The translations under genes were made by a program, and so were the position numbers. This document shows, piece by piece, positions 42,472 through 52,000 of a DNA stretch of 64,000 nucleotides. A model generated the notes under the pieces. The model was not told where the DNA came from. It made no database searches and worked only from the letters and a program-made list of their open reading frames with translations. Within the stretch, counting starts at the first letter, position 1. Every line of letters starts with the position of its first letter. This stretch comes from an uncultured Enterorhabdus sp. (GTDB taxonomy: Bacteria; Actinomycetota; Coriobacteriia; Coriobacteriales; Eggerthellaceae). The DNA is taken from assembly GCA_947649205.1 (NCBI GenBank), contig CANSQM010000001.1, positions 124,001 to 188,000 of the forward strand. Reading direction: 5' to 3'.

Positions 42472-43494
42472 GTGGCTGAGAGCGCAGTGCGCCCCGCGTC
42501 GGGCATCGGACGGAACCGGGTGCTCAAGATCGTCGGCATCGTCTTGGCCTCGGTGGCCGCCCTGGCGCTGGCGGCGGTCATCGGGCTCAACTTGTACGTG
42601 CGCGTGACCTTCGGGTCCTTCTACAACCAAGCTGAGCGGGAATTCTCCATACCCGGGGTGGACAGCGGCTTCGTCTGCCAGGACCTCGATCACCTCCAGG
42701 GGAGCGATGCGTGGCTGTTCAGCGGCTACATGGCCGACCACGGTCCCTCGCCGCTCTATCGCCGGGCCGCCGATGGCGCCATCGTGCGGCTGCTCGTGCA
42801 GACGCCGGACGGCGAGCTGTACCAGGGCCACGGCTCGGCCATCACGAGCACCGACCAGTATGCCTACCTGGCCTGCGATGGGGGCTATCTCGTGCTCGAT
42901 GCCGAGGAGGTGGCCACGGCCGCCGACGGTGCCACGGTACGGGCCTTAGCCCGGGCCGAGCTCGATTTCTCCCCGGCCTTCATGAATATCGAGGGCGACA
43001 CGCTGCTCACGGGCGAGTTCTACTACCCCGGCGACTACGAGACACCGGAAAGCCACCACATCGCCACTCCTGACGGCACGGAGAACCCGGCGGTCATGTA
43101 CGCCTATCCGCTGGATCCCAACGCCCCCTTCGGCGTGGCCGCCCTGCCCGAGCGGGTCTATTCCATTCCCGGCATGATTCAGGGAGTCTGTACGGCAGGG
43201 GAGAACCGCCTCGTGCTGTCCCAGTCCTACGGCATCGCCCCCTCGCACCTTCTGGCCTACGACATCGCGCGTCTGGCCCCCACGGGCACGTTTGCGGCCG
43301 ATGGCGTCGAGGTGCCGCTCTACTGCCTGGACGGTCGCAGTTTGGGAGCCGATGTGGCGGCGCCGCCCATGGCCGAGGGCATCGAGTCTTACGATGGCCG
43401 GGTGTACGTGTCCGACGAGTCGGCGAGCAATAAGTACTTCTTCGGCAAACTCTACGGCGCCGGCGTGGTATATTCCCTGGCCATGGAGGGGTAG
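42472..43494 (+). CDS. Membrane-anchored extracytoplasmic protein, unknown function
   Basis: Product of 340 residues. One N-terminal hydrophobic helix (about 19-45, VLKIVGIVLASVAALALAAV) with no lipobox or clear cleavage site, so a signal anchor. The remainder looks like repeated beta strands (WLFSGYM, AYLACDGGYLVLD, NIEGDTLLTGEFYYPG, NRLVLSQSYG), suggesting a small beta-propeller. No catalytic motif is seen. GTG start with AAAGGAG eight bases before. A terminator follows 14 bases after the stop. Confidence 0.7.
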   Translation: MAESAVRPASGIGRNRVLKIVGIVLASVAALALAAVIGLNLYVRVTFGSFYNQAEREFSIPGVDSGFVCQDLDHLQGSDAWLFSGYMADHGPSPLYRRAADGAIVRLLVQTPDGELYQGHGSAITSTDQYAYLACDGGYLVLDAEEVATAADGATVRALARAELDFSPAFMNIEGDTLLTGEFYYPGDYETPESHHIATPDGTENPAVMYAYPLDPNAPFGVAALPERVYSIPGMIQGVCTAGENRLVLSQSYGIAPSHLLAYDIARLAPTGTFAADGVEVPLYCLDGRSLGADVAAPPMAEGIESYDGRVYVSDESASNKYFFGKLYGAGVVYSLAMEG

Positions 43495-43507
43495 AAGACC
43501 ATGGAAA

Positions 43508-43526
43508 AAGCCCCGGGATGGGGCTT
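43508..43526 (+). terminator. Short terminator
   Basis: AAGCCCC-GGGAT-GGGGCTT, followed by a T-rich run (GCATCTTTATT), directly after the stop of the secreted protein gene. Confidence 0.6.
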
Positions 43527-43718
43527 GCATCTTTATTATAGTGCCTCTCGTCGCCAACGGGGTGCCCGGCGTGGCGATACCCGATAAACTGCGGGGCAAT
43601 ACCTTGAAAATGCCACGGTCGCGCGGGGGTGCGCGGGGCGCCGGTGGTGTATACTCGATAGTCGCATTTTTCCAGAAGACGCGGTGGCCCGAGCCGCCGC
43701 CGACGCAAAGGAGCCCCT

Positions 43719-44138
43719 GTGATTAAAGAGATCATCACCGACGAGGACATCCTGTCGAAGCCCTGCGAGCCGGCCACGGCCGAGGACGCTTCCATCGGCA
43801 CCGACCTGGTGGAGACGCTGCTGGCCAGCGACGAGGCGGTGTGCCTGGCTGCCAATCAGATCGGCGAGACGAAGTGCATCGTCGCCTATCTGAACGAGGC
43901 GGGGCGCCCGGTGGTCATGTACAACCCGAAGGTGGCCCAGAAGCTGAAGCCCTACACGGCGGTGGAGGCCTGCCTGTCCCGCGAGGAGCCCACGGCGGTG
44001 CAGCGCTACGACTGGATTCGCGTGAGCTACGACCGCTTCCAGGACGGCAAGCTCGTGCCGGCCAAGAAGAAGCTCGAGGGCAACGCCGCCCAGGCCGTCC
44101 AGCACATGATCGACCATTGCGAGGGCATTCTCGTCTAA
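43719..44138 (+). CDS. Peptide deformylase-like protein with altered active site
   Basis: Product of 139 residues. All three deformylase motifs are recognisable but changed: CLAANQ (42-47; usually GLAAPQ), EACLS (83-87; EGCLS, metal ligand C85) and HMIDH (129-133; HELDH). The two histidines and the cysteine that bind metal are kept, but the catalytic glutamate is methionine (M130). Close relatives with HMIDH occur in gut Firmicutes, so this is a family trait and not a sequencing error. It may be inactive or have another role. GTG start preceded by AAGGAG. A -10-like TATACT lies near 43650. Confidence 0.75.
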   Translation: MIKEIITDEDILSKPCEPATAEDASIGTDLVETLLASDEAVCLAANQIGETKCIVAYLNEAGRPVVMYNPKVAQKLKPYTAVEACLSREEPTAVQRYDWIRVSYDRFQDGKLVPAKKKLEGNAAQAVQHMIDHCEGILV

Positions 44139-44260
44139 TAGCTCCGGCCGTAAGTCTCAAGGCCCCATCGGGCCAGAGGCAACGGGCGAATTTTGCAGGC
44201 CCCGCATGGCGGGGCCTGGCATCGTGCATCTGAGGGAGCGTAATCGAGGAGGACAGCGTA

Positions 44261-46405
44261 TTGAATAGAATCGCCGCACCGGGCACTGAGGCCGCCGACC
44301 CCGTCTTCGCCGCCGAGCAGGCGCACCTGACCGAGGTGCATGGCAAGCTTAAGGGCATTGCCCGCGATGCCGTGGCCGCCATGGAGGCGGTAGCCGCCCA
44401 GGCGGCCCAGGACAAGAAGTCCATGGCCGAGGAGCTGGCCGTGAACTTCGCCACCTGGGACGACATGCTGGAGACCCATGCCGACATCGTGGCCATGAAC
44501 AACATCATCGAGGCCCACGATATGGCCAACTCGGTGCAGGCCGAGCGGCTGCGGGCGGCCGAGGTGCTGCTGCGGGAGCCCTACTTCGCGAAGATAGAGC
44601 TTCAGTTCAAGGAAGGCCAGCCGGCCAAGGAGCTCTACATCGGCTCGGCGGGCATCTCGGACGAGAACTATCGGCGGCTCGTGGTGGATTGGCGCAGCCC
44701 CGTGGCCGAGGTGTACTACAACCAGGTCATGGGCCCCACCTCCTATGTGGCCGACGGGCGCACCATCGCCGTGGACTTGAAGCGCCGTCGTCAGTTCGAC
44801 ATTCAGGGGGATCGCCTGCTCAGCTACTTCGACTCCGATGTGGCCATCGAGGACAAGCTGCTGCTGGCCTCGCTCTCCCGCGGCCGTTCCGCCCACATGC
44901 AGGCCATCACGGCCACTATTCAGCGGGAGCAGAACGCCGTGGTGCGCCACGAGGACGTGCCGGTGCTCCAAGTGGCCGGCGTGGCGGGCTCGGGGAAGAC
45001 CTCGGTGCTCATGCAGCGCATCGCCTACCTGTTCTACCAGCATCGCGGCGCGCTGGATCCCGCGCAGGTCTTTCTCATCTCGCCGAACCCGGTGTTCGGC
45101 CGCTACATCGACCGGGTGCTGCCCGACTTGGGCGAGCGCAACCCCGAGATCCTCACCTGGGCGCAGTTTTTGGCCCCGCTGCTGCCGGCCGGCCGCGGCG
45201 CAGGGGAGGGCGAGGTGTCCTACGAGCGCCTTGCGGCCATCGACGCGGCCCTCGCGGGCTTCGAGTTCGATCGCAGCGACTTTCGCGACATCGTGAGCGC
45301 GGGGGTGCGCCTGCTGGGCGGTGACGCCGTCGAGAAGGTGTCGATGAAGTTCGCCGCCGTGCCGGCCGGCCCCCATCGCGCGACGCTCATGGGCGAGGAG
45401 CTGGAGGTGCGCCTGGGGGCGCGGCTGAAGTCCCTCGCCGCTTTGGAATCCACCCACGACGAGGTGGCCGACCTGTCCATCGAAGAGCAGCTGCGCCTGT
45501 TCGGCGAGACCTTCGATCCTCAGACCGAGGAGGAGGCTCGCCGGCTTTCCCTCGTGTATCTGGAGGACAAGCACGCCGATGCCATCGAGGCCGTGAGCAC
45601 CATGGGCTGGCTCGATGTGGACCGGGTGGGGCGGCGCCTTCTGGGCAGCGACGGGCTCACCTCGGTGGAGTGGGTGTACCTGAAGATGGCGCTCACGGGC
45701 ATGGGCAACCCCGATGCGAAGTACGTGATGATCGACGAGGTGCAGGACTACTCCGAAGGGCAGCTGGCCGTGATGGCCCGCTACTTCCGCCGGGCGAACT
45801 TCCTGCTGCTGGGCGACCCGAACCAGGCCATCGCCGAGGGCACCGCCGCCTGGGACGGCATTCGTGCGGTGTTCGAGGCTGAGCGCGGGCCGGTAAGCGC
45901 GTGCCGTCTCATGACGAGCTACCGCTCCACCCCGGCTATCACCGATCTGTTCGCGCGGCTCTTGCCCGCCGGCGAGGCCATGGAGGTGTCCTCGGTGCAG
46001 AGGGAGGCGCCCGCGCCGGAGATCGTTGCGTGTCCGGACGAGGCAGCCTGGCGCACGGCTCTGACCGATGCCGTGGCGGCTGCGGGGGAGGCAGGCGGCC
46101 TGACGGCTGTGGTGGTGCCGTGGAAGAGCGAGGCGCGCCGCCTGGCGAAGCTGCTGACGGCCGAGGACGCCTCGTCGGCCGCCGTGCTCGGCGAGGGTGA
46201 CAGCCTGCCGGCCGAGGGCGTGGTGATCGTGCCGCTCAAGCTGGCGAAGGGACTGGAATTCGACCGCGTCATCGTCCCCGACGCAAGCGCTCGCGTCTTT
46301 CCGGCCAGCGACATCGCCCGACGGCGCCTGTACACCACCATCAGCCGCGCCACCCGCCACCTGACCATTCTCAGCTGCGGTCCTCTGACGGAATTGTTGA
46401 GGTAA
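44261..46405 (+). CDS. helD: HelD-like RNA polymerase-associated helicase
   Basis: UvrD/Rep-type superfamily 1 ATPase of 714 residues. The N-terminal coiled region (about 10-100), Walker A VAGSGKT (241-247), Walker B IDEVQDYS and the late motif KLAKGLEFDRVIVPD plus YTTISRATRHL match HelD, which removes stalled RNA polymerase from DNA and, in actinobacteria, protects it from rifamycins. TTG start with GAGGAGG nine bases upstream. The leader carries an AGGCCCCGC/GCGGGGCCT hairpin (44197-44217). Only two bases separate it from the ABC exporter gene, so they form an operon. Confidence 0.88.
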   Translation: MNRIAAPGTEAADPVFAAEQAHLTEVHGKLKGIARDAVAAMEAVAAQAAQDKKSMAEELAVNFATWDDMLETHADIVAMNNIIEAHDMANSVQAERLRAAEVLLREPYFAKIELQFKEGQPAKELYIGSAGISDENYRRLVVDWRSPVAEVYYNQVMGPTSYVADGRTIAVDLKRRRQFDIQGDRLLSYFDSDVAIEDKLLLASLSRGRSAHMQAITATIQREQNAVVRHEDVPVLQVAGVAGSGKTSVLMQRIAYLFYQHRGALDPAQVFLISPNPVFGRYIDRVLPDLGERNPEILTWAQFLAPLLPAGRGAGEGEVSYERLAAIDAALAGFEFDRSDFRDIVSAGVRLLGGDAVEKVSMKFAAVPAGPHRATLMGEELEVRLGARLKSLAALESTHDEVADLSIEEQLRLFGETFDPQTEEEARRLSLVYLEDKHADAIEAVSTMGWLDVDRVGRRLLGSDGLTSVEWVYLKMALTGMGNPDAKYVMIDEVQDYSEGQLAVMARYFRRANFLLLGDPNQAIAEGTAAWDGIRAVFEAERGPVSACRLMTSYRSTPAITDLFARLLPAGEAMEVSSVQREAPAPEIVACPDEAAWRTALTDAVAAAGEAGGLTAVVVPWKSEARRLAKLLTAEDASSAAVLGEGDSLPAEGVVIVPLKLAKGLEFDRVIVPDASARVFPASDIARRRLYTTISRATRHLTILSCGPLTELLR

Positions 46406-46407
46406 TT

Positions 46408-48192
46408 ATGGTAAAGAAGCAATCGCTTACGATGCGGAGCTTGCACTACTATTGGCTGGCGACGCGCAACCATCTGGGGCTGTTCGTGGCGCTTATCGTC
46501 TCGACCATCGGCTTCTGCGGGTTTCTCACCTACGGCAACCCCTACGTGATGAGCCTCATCGTGGACCGCATCAGCGCGGCGCCTGTGGCCGCCGACGAGG
46601 TGTTCACGGTGTTCGGGCCCTATATCGCCGCGCTCATCGGTATCAACTTCGCTGGCCAGGCCTGTTCCAAATTGCAGGACTACACCCTGTGGAAGCTGCA
46701 GATCGCCGTGAACTACGACCTGGCCACCATGGCCTTTGATTGCCTGTGCAACCAGTCGCTGTCGTTCCACTCCAACCGCTTCGGTGGCACGCTCGTGAGC
46801 CAGACAACGAAGTTCATGGCCGGCTATTCCCAACTGCTTCAGATCATGAACTTCCCGTTTCTGCCGATTCTCTGTTCCATCACCTTCACGTGCCTCATCC
46901 TGTTTCCTGTGGTGCCGGCCTACGGGGCGGTGCTCATGGCGATGCTCGCGGTGTACGCGGTGGTGTCCTACCTCATGTACAAGCGCATTCTGCACCTGAA
47001 CGAGAAGGCTGCCAGCGCCCAAAACCAGCTGTCGGGCGAGTTGTCCGATGCGGTTACGAACATCCTGGCCGTGAAGACCTATGGGCGCGAGGACTACGAG
47101 CGCGGGCTGTTCGACACGGCGAACCGCGAGGTGGTGGCCCGCGATTCCAAGCGCATGCGGGCCTCTCTAGCCCGCGGCATCACCACGGCGGCCATCACCG
47201 TGGTCATCATGAGTGTGGTGACTGTGTTCATATCCGGCGGCAACGCCTGGTTCGGCATCACGCCGGGCACGGTCATCCTCATGTTCACCTATACGAACAC
47301 GGTGACGAACCAGTTCAACTTCATCAACACGGGGCTCCAGCGCATCAACCAGGCCTTTGGCGACGCGAGCGGCATGACGGCGGTGCTCGACGAGCCGCGG
47401 CTCGTGGCCGATAAGCCCGGGGCGCGTCCGCTTTCCGTGGAATTGGGCGACATCGATTTTACGGACATCAACTTCTGGTACACCGACGGCGATGTGAAGA
47501 CGCAGGTGTTTAGCGACTTCAACCTGCGCATTCCCGCCGGTCAGCGAGTGGGTCTCGTGGGCGTGAGCGGTTCGGGGAAGACCACGCTCACGAAGCTTCT
47601 GCTGCGCTTGGCCGACATTCAGGAGGGCGAGATTTTGGTGGACGGCCAGAACGTGGCCGACATCACCCAGCAGTCGCTGCGCCGCCAGATCGCCTATGTG
47701 CCCCAGGAGGCGCTGCTGTTCCATCGCTCCATCGCCGAGAACATCGCCTATGGGCGGCCCGATGCCACCCTGGAGGAGATTCGGGCGGCGGCTGCGGCGG
47801 CCAACGCCCTGGAATTCATCGAGAAGCTGCCCCAGGGCTTTGACACCATCACCGGCGAGCGGGGCATCAAGCTGTCGGGCGGCCAGCGCCAGCGCATCGC
47901 CATTGCCCGGGCCATGCTGGCCGACTGTCCCATCCTGGTGCTCGACGAGGCCACGAGTGCGCTCGATTCCGAGAGCGAGGCCGCGGTGCAGGAGGCCCTC
48001 GCGCGCCTCATGGAGGGCCGCACGGCCATCGTCGTGGCCCACCGGCTTTCCACCGTGGCGAGCCTCGATCGCATCGTGGTGCTGTCCGAGGGGCGCATCG
48101 TGGAGGACGGCCCCCACGCCGAGCTGGTGGCCAAGGGCGGTGACTACGCCCGCCTCTGGAACCGCCAAACCGGCGCCTACGGGGAAGAGTAG
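46408..48192 (+). CDS. ABC exporter, fused permease and ATPase
   Basis: Half-transporter of 594 residues. Six membrane segments (about 24-310) precede the ATPase domain with Walker A GVSGSGKT (385-392), Q-loop YVPQEALLF, signature LSGGQRQR (489-496), Walker B ILVLDEATSALD and H-loop VAHRLS. It would act as a homodimer exporting lipids, peptides or drugs. It follows helD by two bases; the pairing of an RNA-polymerase rescue factor with an exporter hints at drug resistance, which is inference. No partner half-transporter is adjacent. Confidence 0.9.
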   Translation: MVKKQSLTMRSLHYYWLATRNHLGLFVALIVSTIGFCGFLTYGNPYVMSLIVDRISAAPVAADEVFTVFGPYIAALIGINFAGQACSKLQDYTLWKLQIAVNYDLATMAFDCLCNQSLSFHSNRFGGTLVSQTTKFMAGYSQLLQIMNFPFLPILCSITFTCLILFPVVPAYGAVLMAMLAVYAVVSYLMYKRILHLNEKAASAQNQLSGELSDAVTNILAVKTYGREDYERGLFDTANREVVARDSKRMRASLARGITTAAITVVIMSVVTVFISGGNAWFGITPGTVILMFTYTNTVTNQFNFINTGLQRINQAFGDASGMTAVLDEPRLVADKPGARPLSVELGDIDFTDINFWYTDGDVKTQVFSDFNLRIPAGQRVGLVGVSGSGKTTLTKLLLRLADIQEGEILVDGQNVADITQQSLRRQIAYVPQEALLFHRSIAENIAYGRPDATLEEIRAAAAAANALEFIEKLPQGFDTITGERGIKLSGGQRQRIAIARAMLADCPILVLDEATSALDSESEAAVQEALARLMEGRTAIVVAHRLSTVASLDRIVVLSEGRIVEDGPHAELVAKGGDYARLWNRQTGAYGEE

Positions 48193-48252
48193 GGTTGGTG
48201 GCGGCCCTGCCTTCTTCGCACCACGCTGGGTTTGCCGATCTTGTTGCTTTTT

Positions 48253-48292
48253 GGCTCCGAACTTTCCCACTTTGTGGGTGAAGTTCGGAGCC
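48253..48292 (+). terminator. Hairpin after ABC exporter gene
   Basis: GGCTCCGAACTT pairs perfectly with AAGTTCGGAGCC; the 16-nt loop contains CCCAC/GTGGG, extending the stem. A weak T-run (TCGTTTTG) follows on the plus strand. Confidence 0.55.
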
Positions 48293-48393
48293 ATGTCGTT
48301 TTGCCAACTTGGAATTTCAGGGCGCATGGGGGAGGGGCACGGGGCGTGACGCCCCGCGCCGCAAGGTGCCTGTCGATATAACGACTTTCTTCC

Positions 48394-48813
48394 CTACAGC
48401 TTCACGACGGCGTCAGCGGGGCCGGATTCGGTGGCGTTGACGAGGGTGATCGAGGCGGGGCTGGAGATCTCGCCGGTGCAGAGGGCGTAGGCGCCCGGCT
48501 CGCTCACGGTAACAGCACCGAGCTCATCGGCGGAAAGCGCGCGCATCTGGGCGGGCACGATGGTGCCGCCATCGGCGATGGCTGCCGTGCACAGGTACAC
48601 CTTGTCGGCACCGCTTTCCACGGCGAAGGTAAGGCCCGTCTCCGTCGCGTTGCCGAGTGCCGCGTCGGCGGCTTGCCCCTGTACCGCCTCGCGCCCGTCG
48701 CTGTGACAGGAGGCGCAGGCCTCGCCGGCCTTGGTGATGGGATGGTTCGATGAGCAGCCAGCCAGGGCGGCCAGGCTGACGGCAAGGCAGAGGGCAAGAA
48801 GCATACGGCGCAT
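48394..48813 (-). CDS. Lipoprotein with CXXCH heme-binding motif
   Basis: Product of 139 residues. Signal peptide with lipobox LAGC (C20), then CASCH (33-37), the sequence that attaches heme c, followed by about 100 residues with no second CXXCH. It may be a one-heme electron carrier on the outer face, or a redox-active thiol protein. The rest (LTFAVESGADKVYLCTAAIADGG) is unlike standard cytochrome c domains and may be a small beta domain. GAGGAG eight bases before ATG at 48813. No cytochrome maturation genes are nearby. Confidence 0.65.
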   Translation of the reverse strand: MRRMLLALCLAVSLAALAGCSSNHPITKAGEACASCHSDGREAVQGQAADAALGNATETGLTFAVESGADKVYLCTAAIADGGTIVPAQMRALSADELGAVTVSEPGAYALCTGEISSPASITLVNATESGPADAVVKL

Positions 48814-49081
48814 GGGTGTCTCCTCGATTCTCGGGGCGCGATGGGATTGCGGGAGAATTCTAGCATGATGGGCACCGTAACCATCATCCGCGCGACCGTA
48901 TTTTCGCACACGGTGCCGCCGGGCGCGGCGTTTCGGGCGGCCGCGGGGTTCGCGCGCGGTGAAGTGGCCCGGCGGTGTCAGTCTCCCTTCCTCCTCTGCG
49001 GGAAGCCGGATGTGCCTGTTGCGAGGCGCGCGGTTGTGGTAACCTCAAGTGTTCGCAATTCGCTGTGGGAAGGAGGATGCT

Positions 49082-52000
49082 GTGGGCGTCGGAGGCATCA
49101 AGCTGGCCGATTATGCCGATTCGCGCGCCGTGTCGCGGGGCGTGGGCATTGCGGCTAGCGCGAAGTCCATCGCGGGGCGCATTGTGCGCCGCGATGGGGA
49201 CGTGACGGTGATCTCCGCCCGCGTGGCCTCGGCCTCGGGCATCGCCGACTACTTCGATGTCTCGGTGATGTTCGGCGACTACGAGTCGCGCATCGTCGAC
49301 TACGAGTGCACCTGCCCGGCCATCGCCCGCTTCGACGGGCTGTGCAAGCACTGCGTGGCCCTGGTGACCGCCTACTTCGCCCAGCCCCGCAGCTTCGAGG
49401 AAGGTGCCGCGCGCGTTGCGGTTCCGGTAGCGCGGCGCACGAGCGAGGCCCTGGGCCGGTTGCTGGCCGAGGGGAAGGGGAGTGCGGCGGGGTTGCCCGC
49501 CCTCGGCTCGCGCAGTGCGGAAGGGGCGGCCCTGGGCGTGGCGCCCGGCAGCGTGCGCCTGGACGTGGAGCTCATCTACGACGGGCGCCTCTGGTCGCTG
49601 CATCTGGCAGTAGCTGGCGTGCGCGGCACCTACCAGGTGCGCGACATCGAGGCCTTCGCGCACCACGTGCAGCACGGCGCGTTGCACGCCTACGGCAAGA
49701 AGCTCGCCTTCGCCCATCGCCTCGAGGCGTTTGACGAGCGCTCCCGTGCAGTAGTGCGGGTGGTGTCCGAGCTGTTTCCCGACGAGCGAATCTTCGGCGG
49801 CTCCACGTTCCGCACCGCCGGCGCGGGCAAGCGCGAGGTGCGGGTGCGCGAGGCGGAGGTGGTGGCCCTGCTGGACGCCCTCGGCGAGGGAGCCTTCACG
49901 CTTGTGCGCCGTAGGGGGAATGCCGGCGCGGTCGAAGGGGCGGTGGCCGAGTCGTGGCGCGTGGGCGCCGACGCGCCGCTTGAGGCTTTGCTGTTCGACG
50001 CCGTCGATGGCGGCTACGATGTGCGCCTGACGGAGCCGGTGCTGGTAGTGCGCGGCTTGGAGCGGGCCTACGTGCTCGCCGACGGCGTAGCGGTGCGGGT
50101 GGAGGGCGCCGAGGCGGCGGCCTTTGCGTTTCTGCGGGAAGCGGGCCTTGCCGATGGAGGCGCGGCCTTCGTAGCCGAGAGCGACGGGGCGGCGTTCTGC
50201 CGGCGGGCGCTCCCGGTGCTGGAGGCCGCGGTGGACGTGCGCCTGCCCGAGCCGTGGGAGGCCCTGCGGCCGGTGGCCGGCACGCTCGCCTTCTACTTCG
50301 ATAAGACCGGGAGGAAGGAGGCGGCCCTCATTCGCCTGACGGTGAAGGCGTTCTATGGCGAGCGCGAGGTGGTGCTGGCGAGCCCCGCCGACTCGGGCGA
50401 GAAGCCCGAACTGCGCCCCGCCTCGCAGCAGCCTTTCCGCGATCAGGCGCTGGAGGACGCCGGCATCATGCTGGCCGCCCAGTTCTTCGACGGCTCCATG
50501 ACGCTGCCGCTGCGTCAGGCCGATCTGGCCGGCGAGCTGCTCTACGGGGGCCTCGCGCAGTTCCGCGCCGCGGGTGAGGTGTTCACCACCCCGGCCTTCG
50601 ACCGGCTCGTGGTGGAGCGGCCGCCGCGGGTGCAGATTGGCCTGTCTTTGCGTGCGAACCTCATTCAGATGGACGTGCGCGAGAGCGACGTGTCCCGCGA
50701 CGAGCTGGCGGCGATGTTCTCCTCGCTGCGCCGCCGCAAGCGCTTCCACCGCATGAGCGACGGGCGCATCGTGGCGCTTGCCGAGGGCGATGTGGCGCAC
50801 CTCGGCGAGATGGTGCGCGATCTGGGGGTGTCGGCCGACGAGCTTTTGGACGGCACGGCGCAGATTCCCACCTACCAGGCGTTCTACCTCGATCGGGAAT
50901 ACGCCGACGCGGTGCGCGATGCGTCCTTCGAGGACTATCTGCGCCGGGTGGGGGAGCCGGCGCGTCCCGTGGCGCCCCCGGCGGATCTGACCGCCACGCT
51001 GCGCCCCTACCAGCTGGAGGGCTTCCGCTGGCTTGCGCGGCTCGCCTCCCTCGGCTTCGGCGGCATCCTCGCCGACGAGATGGGCCTCGGCAAGACGCTC
51101 CAGACCATTGCGCTCGTGCAGAGCCTGCGGAATGCGGGGCAGCTGGACGGTCCGGTGCTCATCGCGTGTCCGGCCTCCCTCGTGTTCAACTGGGCCGACG
51201 AGTTCGCCCGCTTCGCACCCGATATGCCCGTGGCGGCATTGGAGGGCACGCGCGTCCAGCGCGAGATGCTTGTGGCCCGGGCGGCTGGGGAAGGGGAGGG
51301 GCGCGTGATCGGGCGCGGCGCGGAGGCGGCCGGCGACGGCGCCCCTGCGGGCGAGGTTCCCGCTGTCATCGTGGCCTCCTACGACCGCGTGCGCATCGAC
51401 GGTCCCTTTCTGCAGCCGGTCGGCTGGGGCATGGTGGTGCTCGACGAGGCCCAGCGCATCAAGAACCACGCCACCAAGACGACCCGTGCGGTGAAGCGCC
51501 TGCGCGCTCCGCTGCGCTTCGCGCTGACGGGCACGCCCATCGAGAACCGCCTCTCGGAGCTGTGGAGCATCTTCGACTTCCTCATGCCCGGGCTCCTCGG
51601 CAGCTACGAGCGCTTCCGCGAGCGCTATGAACTGGGTATCTTGGGGGAAGACGAGGAAGCGGCCGCCCGCCTGCGGGCGCTCGTGGAGCCGTTTTTGCTG
51701 CGCCGCCGCAAGGCCGACGTGCTCACCGATCTGCCGCCGAAGACCGAACTGGTGCGCTATGTGCCTCTAAGCGCCGAGCAGCGACGGCTCTACGACGGGG
51801 CCGAGCAGCGGCTGCGCGAGGACCTGAACGCCCAGAAGCGCCAAAACGCCTCGCGGGCGAACCGGCGCGGGCATATGGCTGAGGCCGAGAAGAGCTCGGT
51901 TGAGGTGCTTGCCGAGCTCACGCGTCTGCGGCAGATCGCGCTGGACCCGGCTCTCGTGTTCGAGAACTACCGGGGCGGTGCCGAGAAGCTCGGCGCCATC

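Noticed and set aside
44135..46360. 741-codon open frame antisense to helD
   Set aside because: Composition is that of reverse-strand shadows (His/Leu/Gly/Val/Gln rich), and no motif or ribosome site is seen.
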